DNA of 64,000 nucleotides from Xanthomonas rydalmerensis (GTDB taxonomy: Bacteria > Pseudomonadota > Gammaproteobacteria > Xanthomonadales > Xanthomonadaceae), in NCBI RefSeq assembly GCF_033170385.1, contig NZ_CP126170.1, forward strand, positions 2,380,001 to 2,444,000. The letters are read 5' to 3'. Shown piece by piece: positions 17,297 through 26,090 of the stretch. The notes below the pieces were generated by a model, which saw only the letters and a program-made list of their open reading frames with translations, had not been told where the DNA came from and did not search any database. A program made the position numbers and the translations under genes. Numbering within the stretch: the stretch's first letter is position 1; every line of letters begins with the position of its first letter.

Positions 17297-18800
17297 TTCC
17301 TTCGCCGACCGATTCGGACACCAGAAAGCTCAGGCTGTAGGCATGGCGGCGCCGGCAGGTGCCGCCATGCACTTTGAGCCGCGCGGCCAGTTCCCAATCT
17401 GCCTCTCGCGCTACCGGGCGCTGGCGATCGAGCGGTGACACGTCAGCGACCACGCAGACCGCGATTCCCTGCCGGCTTCCCGCGCGCCACACCCTGGCCT
17501 TGAGGAGGTGCCGCTTGGCCGGTGGCAGTGTCTCGACCACGTTGAGCACACAGCGGTAGGCCACCAGCTGCAGTCCGAGCGAGAGCCGCATGGGATCTCC
17601 ACGCAGATGGCACCGGAACTCGGTGTCGCACAGGTTGCTCAGGGCCACGGAGCGGAATGTCTCGAACAGGCCATGCGTCTCGATGCCCAGTGGATACAGC
17701 GCCGTGACGTACTCATCCAGCAGCCGTGCCTGGATGACCCCGCTGCGCGTCATCTCCATGGCTGCCGCGTGCTGCCCTCGGGAGCGGAGGTGGGACACGA
17801 TGTCCTTGCGCAGCTTGTTGATGTGGACGGTGAGGTCGCTGTACTCCACCACGCGGCGTCGCAGGGTGCGTTCCGCCTGCAGATAGCTGGCTTGCGCGAA
17901 CTGCAGGGCCTCCTGCCGTTCGTGCCGAAATCGGCCCGCGCGCTCGAACGCGATCGACAGGCGAGACCCAAACACGAACAGGCCCGTGGCTGCCGCGGCG
18001 AGCGCGATCTGCACCCGAAATGCTTCCGCGTGATAGGCCGCCAGCGTCATCGCATCCGGCAGCATGATGCCGATGGCGACATTCGCGAGCACGACGCCCG
18101 CCGCGGCACCCCGCCAGCCGTGCAGCAGCGTCAGCACGATCGCTGGAATGACCATCATCCCCATCAGCATCTGGCGGGATAGGTGGTCATGCGTTGTGCC
18201 GGCGACCAAGAACAAGGCCACGACGGCCCCGCAGCCGAGAAGCACATCCCTCGGCAATCGTGGTCGAGCGATCCCGGGCTCTTTTCGGCGCAGCCATAGC
18301 AGCGACGGCAGGACGAACATCAGCATGCCCAGGTAGTCGCCAAGCCAGTATCGCGCCAACGCCTCCATGGGGGTGAGCGCCGTGTAGCCCTTCAGGGTGA
18401 CGTTCATGGCCACATTGCAGAGCGTGCTCCACAGCGCAAATGCCAGGGACAGAGGAAGCAGCAGGTACTCCTGGTCCAGCAGCCGCGGCAGGTGGCGGCG
18501 CCCGGCATGCACCGCCAGGGCGACGCACGGCATCAGGAGGAACGGACTCGCATAGGCCCATAGCGGGCTGGCGCCGCGCTCCACCATTGGGACACGGATC
18601 GTTAGCAGCGCGGCGGCATCGCCGGCCAGCAGGTAGGGCCAAAAACGGTAAGGCATGAACAGCAGGGTCGCTGCGCGCAGCCCTGCAGGCAGGTACCACT
18701 GGTCCATGGAGTAGCGCCACGCCAGCAGAAAGGAGGCGCAGTAGGCCGCGCTCAGCAGAGCGCCTTTGGCGATGTCTCTCCGCGCGGCCATCCCGACCAT
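17280..18800 (-). CDS. MASE1-like integral membrane protein with degenerate kinase-like C-terminus, copy A
   Basis: 506 residues from the ATG encoding MVGMAARRDIAKG, chosen because the paralogue at 43616 starts at the equivalent point and upstream sequence does not align. The first 285 residues hold about eight membrane segments of MASE1 type. A coiled-coil/dimerisation-like region follows (RRRVVEYSDLTVHINKLRKDIVSHL), then a segment like the start of a histidine-kinase ATPase domain (LGLQLVAYRCVLNVVETL). It lacks a clear N-box Asn and the DxGxG box, and the end is HGGTCRRRHA. It looks like a signalling protein without kinase chemistry, perhaps a receptor for the neighbouring exported protein (inference). 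Confidence 0.85.
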   Translation of the reverse strand: MVGMAARRDIAKGALLSAAYCASFLLAWRYSMDQWYLPAGLRAATLLFMPYRFWPYLLAGDAAALLTIRVPMVERGASPLWAYASPFLLMPCVALAVHAGRRHLPRLLDQEYLLLPLSLAFALWSTLCNVAMNVTLKGYTALTPMEALARYWLGDYLGMLMFVLPSLLWLRRKEPGIARPRLPRDVLLGCGAVVALFLVAGTTHDHLSRQMLMGMMVIPAIVLTLLHGWRGAAAGVVLANVAIGIMLPDAMTLAAYHAEAFRVQIALAAAATGLFVFGSRLSIAFERAGRFRHERQEALQFAQASYLQAERTLRRRVVEYSDLTVHINKLRKDIVSHLRSRGQHAAAMEMTRSGVIQARLLDEYVTALYPLGIETHGLFETFRSVALSNLCDTEFRCHLRGDPMRLSLGLQLVAYRCVLNVVETLPPAKRHLLKARVWRAGSRQGIAVCVVADVSPLDRQRPVAREADWELAARLKVHGGTCRRRHAYSLSFLVSESVGEGINLRR

Positions 18801-19173
18801 CCGTGGCGTGTCAGGGCTACTGTACAAGCTGGTTCTATAGTCGGCGTAGACAGCTGGGAAGATCCTTGGATGGCTTGCGCCTGGCGCCGGAGTTCGTAAA
18901 GTGCCTTCCTTTTCTGTATCAGAAAAAGCTCTTCTCGGGTGACGGTAAACGCGGACTGGCACGTGCCACCTGCTTAAGTAAACACGATTAATGTACGATT
19001 GACGTGCATCATCAACTACTCTCGCCGAGGCTGACTAATCAGCGGGAGCGAATCGAGCCGTTCGCGAACACAAGGCCCACGAGCAGCTAAAGAATGCGCA
19101 GGAAAGGACTTATGACAGGGGGAGATAAAACCTTTTCTCAAGGTGGTAAGTTTGTTTGTAAGGGGGGCGTCGC
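18801..19173. other. Intergenic region at the left edge of the defence island
   Basis: 373 bases without a gene. The part next to 18800 resembles the upstream region of the second MASE1-like gene (shared GGCTACTGTA and GTAGACAG blocks), so the promoter was duplicated with the gene. The middle holds the left 29-bp repeat. The end carries AAGGGGGGCG ahead of the GTG at 19174. Confidence 0.5.
18925..18953 (+). repeat. Left direct repeat flanking the defence island
   Basis: 29 bases (starting AAAGCTCTTCTCGGG, ending GGTAAACGCG) that match 28428-28456 in the same orientation at 28 of 29 positions. The pair brackets both defence-type operons. It may be an attachment or recombination site, or a dispersed chromosomal repeat. 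Confidence 0.6.
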
Positions 19174-20169
19174 GTGACCGGCGCTTCTACAGACATCACG
19201 TTCCACTATCCACCAGAGCTGTTCAATCTCCTGGTGGATGTTGTCCCATTGCTCAACCGATCGAAACAGGATGTGCTTGTTTTCTTTCGTGGCGCGGGTG
19301 TGCCTGACGCCATGATTGCGGACATGGCTGCTCACTTGAGGAGTACCCCTAAGGACGTCAATAAGTACCAAATTGTGCGCACTGTGCTTGAGCGCCTCAA
19401 TGCGAAGGGGGAAGCCGCGCTTCGCGAGCGGCGTGAAGTGCTGAGGCGCGTTGTGGATTTTGCGAGCTTTGATTCGTGCTGGCCCGATGACCAGCTCAAG
19501 GCTAAGGGCCTTGTCGCCAGCATCCGCGAAGTCGTCAACCAAAAGGATGCTTTCACGCGCATGAACAATGCCCGTGAGGAGGAGCGGCAAGCGCGCCTGG
19601 CAGAGACACAGCGGATCGCAGCACAGAAGCGCTCGCGCATCTCCAAGATCGATAGCGCCAAGCAGGCTTTGTATGCACTGTTTGGTACTTCGGCGACGGC
19701 ACAGGAACGCGGCAAGATGTTGGAAACAGCCCTCAACAATCTCTTCCAGGCCTATGGCGTTCTCATTCACAAAGCCTTCCACTTGGTCGGTGATACCGGG
19801 GAGGGGATCGTTGAGCAGATCGACGGGGTGATAGAGCTTGGCGGGATGCTGTACTTCGTAGAGATGAAGTGGTACCGCAATCCGGTCGGCAAACCAGAAA
19901 TTTCAGAGCATCTCGTACGCCTCATGTCACGCGCCGAAGTTCGAGGCATCTTCATCTCCACCAGCGATTACACGGAACCCGCAGTGCACACGGTGCGCGA
20001 GTTCCTGCAGCAGAAGGTCTTGGTTCTTTCGACGCTCCAAGAAATCGTGCGTTTGCTTGAGCACCAAGATGACCTCGCAGATTTCTTCACGAAGAAGGTC
20101 CAGGCAGCGCAGATACACAAGAACCCGTACTTCCGTCCTTATGACAGTCAAGGACAAGGTGCGTCATGA
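19174..20169 (+). CDS. Restriction-endonuclease-like protein, first gene of the ABC-3C-type operon
   Basis: 331 residues from GTG with a strong ribosome site. The N-terminal 100 residues are helical (FNLLVDVVPLLNRSKQDVLVFFRGAG), and a charged coiled-coil-like stretch covers about 125-165. The C-terminal domain looks like a Mrr/PD-(D/E)xK nuclease: GEGIVEQIDGVIEL then LYFVEMKWY, giving D near 218 and ExK near 230, followed by LMSRAEVRGIFISTSDYTEPA as in Mrr-like enzymes. Probable role: DNA cleavage in a defence system. The stop overlaps the next start as ATGA. Confidence 0.8.
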   Translation: MTGASTDITFHYPPELFNLLVDVVPLLNRSKQDVLVFFRGAGVPDAMIADMAAHLRSTPKDVNKYQIVRTVLERLNAKGEAALRERREVLRRVVDFASFDSCWPDDQLKAKGLVASIREVVNQKDAFTRMNNAREEERQARLAETQRIAAQKRSRISKIDSAKQALYALFGTSATAQERGKMLETALNNLFQAYGVLIHKAFHLVGDTGEGIVEQIDGVIELGGMLYFVEMKWYRNPVGKPEISEHLVRLMSRAEVRGIFISTSDYTEPAVHTVREFLQQKVLVLSTLQEIVRLLEHQDDLADFFTKKVQAAQIHKNPYFRPYDSQGQGAS

Positions 20170-21254
20170 CGGCGAGTTGGAAGGACATCAACAAGCCGTC
20201 GAGCCCCCATACCGCGGTCACCGCGGCGCAGGTGGCGAACGGTCCCGTCATTCCGCCACAGCAAAGACTATTGACCTACTCGCCAGACGAGTGGGAAGGC
20301 TTCGTTGAAGAGTGGGCCTACTACTGTCTTCCGGCGAAGTACAAGCATGTCCAGCGCTTCTCGGGTGCTGGTGACATGGGGATAGACATCGCCGGATTTG
20401 CCGACGAAAAGCGCTTCAAGGGTGTATGGGATAACTACCAGTGCAAGCACTACGACCATGCTCTTAGGCCCGGCGATGTCTGGGTTGAGTTCGGCAAGGT
20501 CATCTGGTTCTCGTACAGCGGTGAGTACGTCGCACCCCGTCATTACTACTTTGTTTCCCCGCGAGGTGCGGGCACGTCCCTCAGTCGCTTGTTGGCGAAC
20601 GCTGCGAAGCTGCGCGAAGAGTTGATTGCCAACTGGGACAAGCACGTAAAAGACGAGATCACCACTAAACAAGCGGTGCCACTCGATGCAGCGCTCCGCG
20701 CCTATGTGGATGCCTTCGACTTCTCGATCTTCGACGCTAAAACCGCGCTTCAACTCGTTGACGATCACCGCGGCACGCCGGTTCACGCGGCGCGCTTCGG
20801 CGGTGGGCTGCGAACGCGGCCTGCTTCTAAAAAGCCTCCCCAAGAACTCGCCGCCACCGAAAGTCGCTACGTGACACAGTTGCTCGGGGCATACGGCGAG
20901 CACACGGGGGCGGTCGTGACTGATCCCTCGGCGCTGTCCGTGCCGAAGCTTAAGGAACATTTCCGCCGTCAGCGCGAAGCGTTCTATGAGGCAGAGTCAC
21001 TGCGCGTCTTTGCGCGCGATAGTGTGCCGCCTGGCACCTTTGAATCCTTGCTCGATGACATCCACGGCGGCGTTATCGATACGCATGACGCGAACCATGC
21101 CGACGGCTACGAAAAGGTCTGCGCCGTCACCAAGGCGGCCCGCGACATGCAAATCACGGCGAACGCCCTGATCACCTGCACGAACCCCAAAGATAGAGAT
21201 GGAATCTGCCATCAGCTCGTGAATGAGGATCGCCTACGGTGGACACAGTCATGA
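20166..21254 (+). CDS. ABC-3C-type effector protein with N-terminal nuclease-like domain
   Basis: 362 residues. Residues of about 38-110 (WEGFVEEWAYYCL, then GAGDMGIDIAGF, then WDNYQCKHYDHAL) have the D...QxK pattern of a PD-(D/E)xK-like nuclease domain. The C-terminal half (TESRYVTQLLGAYGEHT ... LKEHFRRQREAFYEAESLRVFARD ... HADGYEKVCAVTKAA) resembles the C-terminal component of ABC three-component systems, which couples an effector to the ATPase. Both neighbours fit: ATGA overlaps with the nuclease gene before and the middle component after. Predicted cytoplasmic anti-phage effector. Confidence 0.78.
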   Translation: MTASWKDINKPSSPHTAVTAAQVANGPVIPPQQRLLTYSPDEWEGFVEEWAYYCLPAKYKHVQRFSGAGDMGIDIAGFADEKRFKGVWDNYQCKHYDHALRPGDVWVEFGKVIWFSYSGEYVAPRHYYFVSPRGAGTSLSRLLANAAKLREELIANWDKHVKDEITTKQAVPLDAALRAYVDAFDFSIFDAKTALQLVDDHRGTPVHAARFGGGLRTRPASKKPPQELAATESRYVTQLLGAYGEHTGAVVTDPSALSVPKLKEHFRRQREAFYEAESLRVFARDSVPPGTFESLLDDIHGGVIDTHDANHADGYEKVCAVTKAARDMQITANALITCTNPKDRDGICHQLVNEDRLRWTQS

Positions 21255-21745
21255 GCCTGGAATCCAAACCGATCACGTTCAATGGCCCGCTGGAGGCCGG
21301 TATCCGCGCGGTATCGATTCTGGGGGCAGCGTATCCGCAGACCTACGACCTCCAGAGGCTTGTTGCCCTTGACTACCTTCTTATCCATACAGGCGACATC
21401 AATGGACCTGAAAGCTTGCATCCGCCGACACCGACGCCCTCGGCTGAGTTGCTCGTGCGCCGCAAACTGATCGAGCAATCGCTGCTGCTGATGATGACCC
21501 GCGATCTCGTGAAGCGTGAAGTCACGGCTGACGGCATTAAGTACGGCGCCGGAGAGAACGCCGTGACGTTTCTATCGTCCGTGTCTTCCAGCTATTTGGT
21601 GGCTCTCAAGGAGCGCGCCACTTGGCTTGTCGAAGCCATCGGCGATCTCACGGACGAACAATTCAAGGGTGTCATGCGTCGCTTCTTTGACAAATGGGTT
21701 GAGGAGTTTCAGCAGGTTGAGCGGAGCCTGGGAGGCGAGGTATGA
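21251..21745 (+). CDS. ABC-3C middle component
   Basis: 164 residues from the ATG overlapping the preceding stop (ATGA); a GTG 12 bases upstream is the alternative. All-helical small protein: FNGPLEAGIRAVSILGAAYPQTYDLQRLVALDYLLIHTGDINGPESLHPPTP, then ELLVRRKLIEQSLLLMMTRDLV. This matches the middle-component family of ABC three-component systems (MC2-like by memory of the family). It is thought to bridge effector and ATPase. The next gene also starts by ATGA overlap. Confidence 0.82.
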   Translation: MSLESKPITFNGPLEAGIRAVSILGAAYPQTYDLQRLVALDYLLIHTGDINGPESLHPPTPTPSAELLVRRKLIEQSLLLMMTRDLVKREVTADGIKYGAGENAVTFLSSVSSSYLVALKERATWLVEAIGDLTDEQFKGVMRRFFDKWVEEFQQVERSLGGEV

Positions 21746-23622
21746 CGGAAGAAACCCCCGGTTTCCGCTTGCGCTTCCTTGGCTTTTTTGGTCCGCAGAA
21801 CCAACCATCAACCGTCACCTTCGGTCCCGGACTGAACGTCATCTACGGCGCTTCGAATACCGGGAAGTCATTCATTGTCGAAGCTATCGACTTCATGCTT
21901 GGTGGTAAGCCTCCCTTACGCGATATCCCGGAACGCGTTGGCTACGACCTCATTCTTCTGGGCATTGAGACGCTTGACGGTAAGTCTTTCACGCTCTGGC
22001 GCAGCATGGATGGTGGAAGCTTTCGACTCTACGAAGACTTGTATGAGGAACCGCCCGCGACTGACATTCCCTACAAGCAACTTGACGAGAAGCACAGCGA
22101 GAGGAACGATGCGAACCTGTCTTCTTTCTTGCTTGGCCTATGTGGTCTTGGCGGCAAGCGTGTCCGCAGGAATTCGCGGAACGAGACCAATAGCCTGAGT
22201 TTTCGCAACATTGCACGTCTGATGATCGTCAACGAGACGGAGATCACGCAACAAAGCTCTCCGCTCTTTGACGGCAATCCCACAGCCAACACGCCGAACC
22301 TCGCAACTTTCAAATTGCTTCTGACCGGAACAGACGACTCAGCATTGGTCGCCAGCAATAAGAGCGAACCAGAAGAGTTATCGCGTGAAGCGCAACTGCA
22401 CCTTCTTGATCAACTCCTTGACGACTACCGTGATCGACTCAAGGAGTTGACCAAGAGCCCGAAGGAACTGGAAGAGCAACTGGAAAAGATCGACACTTCG
22501 CTCCGCCAGCAGGCAGCCCAAGTGAACACCACCGAAGCCGACTTTCAAGAGGCCGCCGGGAAGCGACGCGAACTGCGTAAGAGGCTTGAAGAGAGCCGCG
22601 AGCGACGCGCTGAAGTCGGAGCGATGCTTACGCGGTTTAGCCTGCTCGACAAGCACTACGCATCCGATATCGAACGCCTACGAGCTATCGAGGAAGGCGG
22701 AACGTTGTTCAACGTCCTTGGTTCCGGGAATTGTCCTCTCTGCGGGGCGGCTCCCGCCCGTCACAGCGCCAGTGCTGAATGCAACGGGGACATTGAATCG
22801 GTGGTTCAGGCGGCGCGGAAGGAGATCGCCAAGATTGACGTCTTGCGTGCTGAACTCGCCGCAACCGTCCGAAGCCTTGAGCGCGAAGGTGCAAACTTTG
22901 ACCGTAGGATGCCCGCCGTTGTGCGGGAACTTGAGTCAATCTCGGAAGCAGTCGAAGAGCTGATTGCGCCCAGGCTATCGACCCTTCGGAAATCCTATTC
23001 TGACTTCGCCGACAAGCGGGCTGAAGTGCGCGAGGCGTTGGCGCTATACGCCACCGTGCAAGACATGGAACGCCGCCGCGCTGCTCTTGAGAAGGGTGCC
23101 GATGACGACAAAACTGGAGCGCTGGCGAACGCAGACATCCCCACCACCGTCACGCACAGCTTTGCCAAGACTGTTGAAGGCATCTTAAAAGGTTGGCATT
23201 TCCCAGAATCAGGGGATGTTTACTTCGATTCCAAAACTCGCGACCTTGTCATTGCCGGAAAGTCGCGCAGCGCGTTTGGCAAGGGTCTTCGTGCCATCAC
23301 ACACGCAGCTTTTACTCTCGGGCTGCTGGCTTTTTGCCGAGCGCGGCAGACGCCGCACACCGGATTCGTTGTCCTCGATTCTCCCTTGCTTGCGTATCGA
23401 GAGCCAGATGGAACGGAAGATGACCTGACTGGCACTGACCTTCAGGAACAGTTCTACGCTTACCTTGAAGCAGTACAGGCTGACACACAAGTCATCGTGG
23501 TCGAGAACACCGATCCGCCTGATGCAGTCAGGAAGCGCGAGCAGTCGCTGATGTTCGGTAAGAACCCGCATCATGGTCGATACGGGTTGTTCCCTTTTTT
23601 GGCAAACCCTGACTCTGCTTAA
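21742..23622 (+). CDS. DUF3732-type ABC/SMC-like ATPase of the ABC-3C system
   Basis: 626 residues. Walker A GASNTGKS at about 36-43 follows FGPGLNVIY, as in RecF/SMC-like ATPases. A long coiled-coil region (about 215-420) is interrupted by a zinc-hook-like CPLC at about 332 (GSGNCPLCGAAP). The C-terminal Walker B region FVVLDSPLLAYREPDG lies near 540, with the late TQVIVVENTDPPDA. This is the DUF3732 pattern, the ATPase of ABC-3C systems, which is expected to sense altered DNA or nucleoprotein and license the nuclease. Last gene of the operon; a 225-base gap follows. Confidence 0.87.
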   Translation: MTEETPGFRLRFLGFFGPQNQPSTVTFGPGLNVIYGASNTGKSFIVEAIDFMLGGKPPLRDIPERVGYDLILLGIETLDGKSFTLWRSMDGGSFRLYEDLYEEPPATDIPYKQLDEKHSERNDANLSSFLLGLCGLGGKRVRRNSRNETNSLSFRNIARLMIVNETEITQQSSPLFDGNPTANTPNLATFKLLLTGTDDSALVASNKSEPEELSREAQLHLLDQLLDDYRDRLKELTKSPKELEEQLEKIDTSLRQQAAQVNTTEADFQEAAGKRRELRKRLEESRERRAEVGAMLTRFSLLDKHYASDIERLRAIEEGGTLFNVLGSGNCPLCGAAPARHSASAECNGDIESVVQAARKEIAKIDVLRAELAATVRSLEREGANFDRRMPAVVRELESISEAVEELIAPRLSTLRKSYSDFADKRAEVREALALYATVQDMERRRAALEKGADDDKTGALANADIPTTVTHSFAKTVEGILKGWHFPESGDVYFDSKTRDLVIAGKSRSAFGKGLRAITHAAFTLGLLAFCRARQTPHTGFVVLDSPLLAYREPDGTEDDLTGTDLQEQFYAYLEAVQADTQVIVVENTDPPDAVRKREQSLMFGKNPHHGRYGLFPFLANPDSA

Positions 23623-23847
23623 GGCTCGTGTGGACCCAGTCCATCAAGCACGACTCACCTGCCAAGAAGACAAATCGCCGCTAGCAAATTCAATTCGGGA
23701 GATGGGTTAGATTTGAGGGGACGTGCTACCAACCTGTAGCGACGCGCCCAAGAATCGTTTTGCCCGCGGTTGTTCCCGCGCTCAAAACTAGATCAGAATC
23801 AGCAGGGGAGGGGTGCCCGGCTGGGCCGCCGCGAAAAAGGACAAGGA

Positions 23848-25467
23848 ATGAAATCGCAGGAGCAGGGCGTGATCGCTGCCGAAGAGCATCAGGGGTGGGC
23901 CGTCATTCGGCTGGTCACCATCGGAAATAAGGACGAGATCGGCAGGCTGCTCTTTGCTACCGTCACGGAACTGGCGTCAGACAGACCGGCCCCCGCGGCC
24001 ATGCGAGGCGTCAATCGTTTCGAAATGAAGAAAGGTGGCGAGAAGCTCAACTTCCGCAGGACCGTTCTCGCGAAGCACGACGCCATCAGGTGGTACCGGT
24101 CCCTGGAGGAGGGCACGGTCGCGACGCCGGTCCCTACCCGACCCGAGGACCGCGAGAAGTACGACGGGTTGTCGATGCGCGTTACCAGGCTTGATGACAG
24201 CCAACCCTGGCCAAAACTCGGGCTGCCTATCCGGGAAGAGTTCTTCGGGCCCGAAGCCGAGGCTAGCAGCAATCCCGCCCCGTTCCTCGGCAGCGTCCCA
24301 TCTCGCCTGCACCGGCGTTTCGGCGACCGCGCGGGCTTCGAGTCTTTCCTTGCTAATGGCGACGCACAGGCGTTCGTCGCCAAGCGCATGCACGTGGACC
24401 TGGATGAGTACCCGGAGTACCTCGGCAGCGCAGTCTACATCGCACCGGACCCGGTGATCCGGCAGATAGACAGCTTCATGGTGCCGCCCGGGGACGGTTA
24501 CGGCGAGCGGATCGTCCATCGCTTCGTGCCCCATGCCGGACAGCGCCTGGATGGCGTACGCATCACCGCCTTCGACAAGGAAGCCCGTCTGCTGACGCAC
24601 TTCGAGACCATTCCCGTGCCCGCCGATGGCATCGTGGAACTGGACAAGGGCACCTGCATGGGGCAGTACGGGTTCGTGGTGACCCATGAACGGCACGGGG
24701 TCCTGGCCTACCAGCCTTTAGTCTCTTTTATCCGTCAGCTACACCTGAATATCCACGCGAAGAGCGCCTCCCGGCGCCTCGTCAGAGTGCCGCTGGGGGA
24801 CGCCGAGAATGCGCCGGTCATTGAGTACCCCGCGGCGCCGGAATCAAGCCTTGCGTCGACGTCCGTGTTTGGAGAGCCCGTGGCACCTAGCACGAACGAG
24901 CGCGTCGAAAGAGAGGCCAGGATGCGCGAACGGCGCGCGGAAGCCAGGCGCCTCGGGCAGCGATGGTTTCCGGAAGGCTCGCGCGCCGAGGCCGCTGGCT
25001 TCGTCCAGGGACTGCTTCGCGGCGCGCGTTCTAGGGTGGTCATCGCCGATCCCTACCTGTCGACGTTGCAGTTGGGCCAGTTCCTCTACGCGGTGCACGG
25101 GAGCACGGTCGGCGTCACGCTCTTGACGACCAAGCTCGCCTTCACCCCCAATCCTTCGCGCACGCGATCGAGCATGCTCCAGGCATTCAAGGACAGCCTC
25201 AAGGATCTGCAGAAGCATCAGAAGCTGACGCCGAGGGTCCATGTCATTCCTGCCTCCAGCCTGCACGATCGCTTCCTGGTTGTGGACGACGAGGTGTGGC
25301 TGATCGGCAATTCGCTGAACGCACTGGGCGAAAAGGCCTCTATGGTCGTCAGGCTTCCCTATCCCGACGAAGTCATCGAGCGGTTGCAAGGATTGATCAC
25401 GGGGACGCCCGACCTCGATGCCTACATTGGCCAGGTTGCTAACGCGACAGGCGGGTCGGAGGAATGA
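23848..25467 (+). CDS. VPA1262-like N-terminal / PLD-like C-terminal protein, first gene of a three-gene cassette
   Basis: 539 residues from the ATG with AAGGACAAGGA upstream. The N-terminal 330 residues (LNFRRTVLAKHDAIRWYRSLEEG, then DLDEYPEYLGSAVYIAP) resemble the VPA1262 family N-terminal domain, whose function is unknown. From about residue 390 comes a phospholipase D-like domain: SRVVIADPYLSTLQLGQF, then LHDRFLVVDDEVWLIGNS near 472, an HxRx4D variant of the HKD motif. It could be a nuclease or a nucleic-acid binder using the PLD fold. Overlaps the next gene by ATGA. The family assignment is from memory of the pattern. Confidence 0.75.
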   Translation: MKSQEQGVIAAEEHQGWAVIRLVTIGNKDEIGRLLFATVTELASDRPAPAAMRGVNRFEMKKGGEKLNFRRTVLAKHDAIRWYRSLEEGTVATPVPTRPEDREKYDGLSMRVTRLDDSQPWPKLGLPIREEFFGPEAEASSNPAPFLGSVPSRLHRRFGDRAGFESFLANGDAQAFVAKRMHVDLDEYPEYLGSAVYIAPDPVIRQIDSFMVPPGDGYGERIVHRFVPHAGQRLDGVRITAFDKEARLLTHFETIPVPADGIVELDKGTCMGQYGFVVTHERHGVLAYQPLVSFIRQLHLNIHAKSASRRLVRVPLGDAENAPVIEYPAAPESSLASTSVFGEPVAPSTNERVEREARMRERRAEARRLGQRWFPEGSRAEAAGFVQGLLRGARSRVVIADPYLSTLQLGQFLYAVHGSTVGVTLLTTKLAFTPNPSRTRSSMLQAFKDSLKDLQKHQKLTPRVHVIPASSLHDRFLVVDDEVWLIGNSLNALGEKASMVVRLPYPDEVIERLQGLITGTPDLDAYIGQVANATGGSEE

Positions 25468-26090
25468 GAAAACCAGCGTCTGGCCCTGCTCTGGCCGTCA
25501 AGCCGCCGCGCGTTCCCCTCAAGAGCGAAATACTGTGGGGATGCGAAAGTGGGGGCAGCCCGCGATTTCCCCTAGACATGGGGACGATCCATAATCGCAG
25601 GAATGCCCCTGAGCCGATGCCTATGCTGGCCTTCACCAGCGCGGTCAGCGCTTCAGTCGAGCGCATCTGGATCGTGGACGAGTATTTTCTGGTGCCGCCC
25701 GACCGAGCGGGGGCGGACAGCCGGATCAGGAAGGTTTTGGAATGGCTGCCTCCTCACATCACCGCCAGCGATATCAGGATCCTCACCAAGGACCACAAAC
25801 AAATCAACGACGAGATGCTGCTGCTATTCGAACGCAAGCAAAACGACATCAATGCCAAGCGCCGCCCCGGGCAAACGCGCTGCCGCATCGAGGTATGCAC
25901 GCGACTGACGGCGCGTTTCGATCACGTCCATGATCGCTTCGCCATCATCGACGACGAACTCTGGCATTTCGGGGCGACAGTCGGTGGCTTTCATCCCCGC
26001 GTCAATGCCGCCAGTAGGGGGTGGGACGCGGAGGCGTCGGGCGCCATCGACTTCTTCACTCTGGCGTGGGACATGTGCAAGGAACGATGA
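25464..26090 (+). CDS. Second PLD-like protein of the cassette
   Basis: 208 residues. A basic N-terminus precedes a PLD-like half domain: SASVERIWIVDEYFLVPPDRAG (about 60-80), then FDHVHDRFAIIDDELWHFGATVGGFHP (about 152-178) with the same HDRF-hydrophobic-DDE-W core as its neighbour. With only one HxRx4D motif, it would need to dimerise or pair with the first protein to form a two-motif active site. Both ends overlap neighbours by ATGA, so the three proteins are probably made in fixed ratio. Confidence 0.72.
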   Translation: MRKPASGPALAVKPPRVPLKSEILWGCESGGSPRFPLDMGTIHNRRNAPEPMPMLAFTSAVSASVERIWIVDEYFLVPPDRAGADSRIRKVLEWLPPHITASDIRILTKDHKQINDEMLLLFERKQNDINAKRRPGQTRCRIEVCTRLTARFDHVHDRFAIIDDELWHFGATVGGFHPRVNAASRGWDAEASGAIDFFTLAWDMCKER

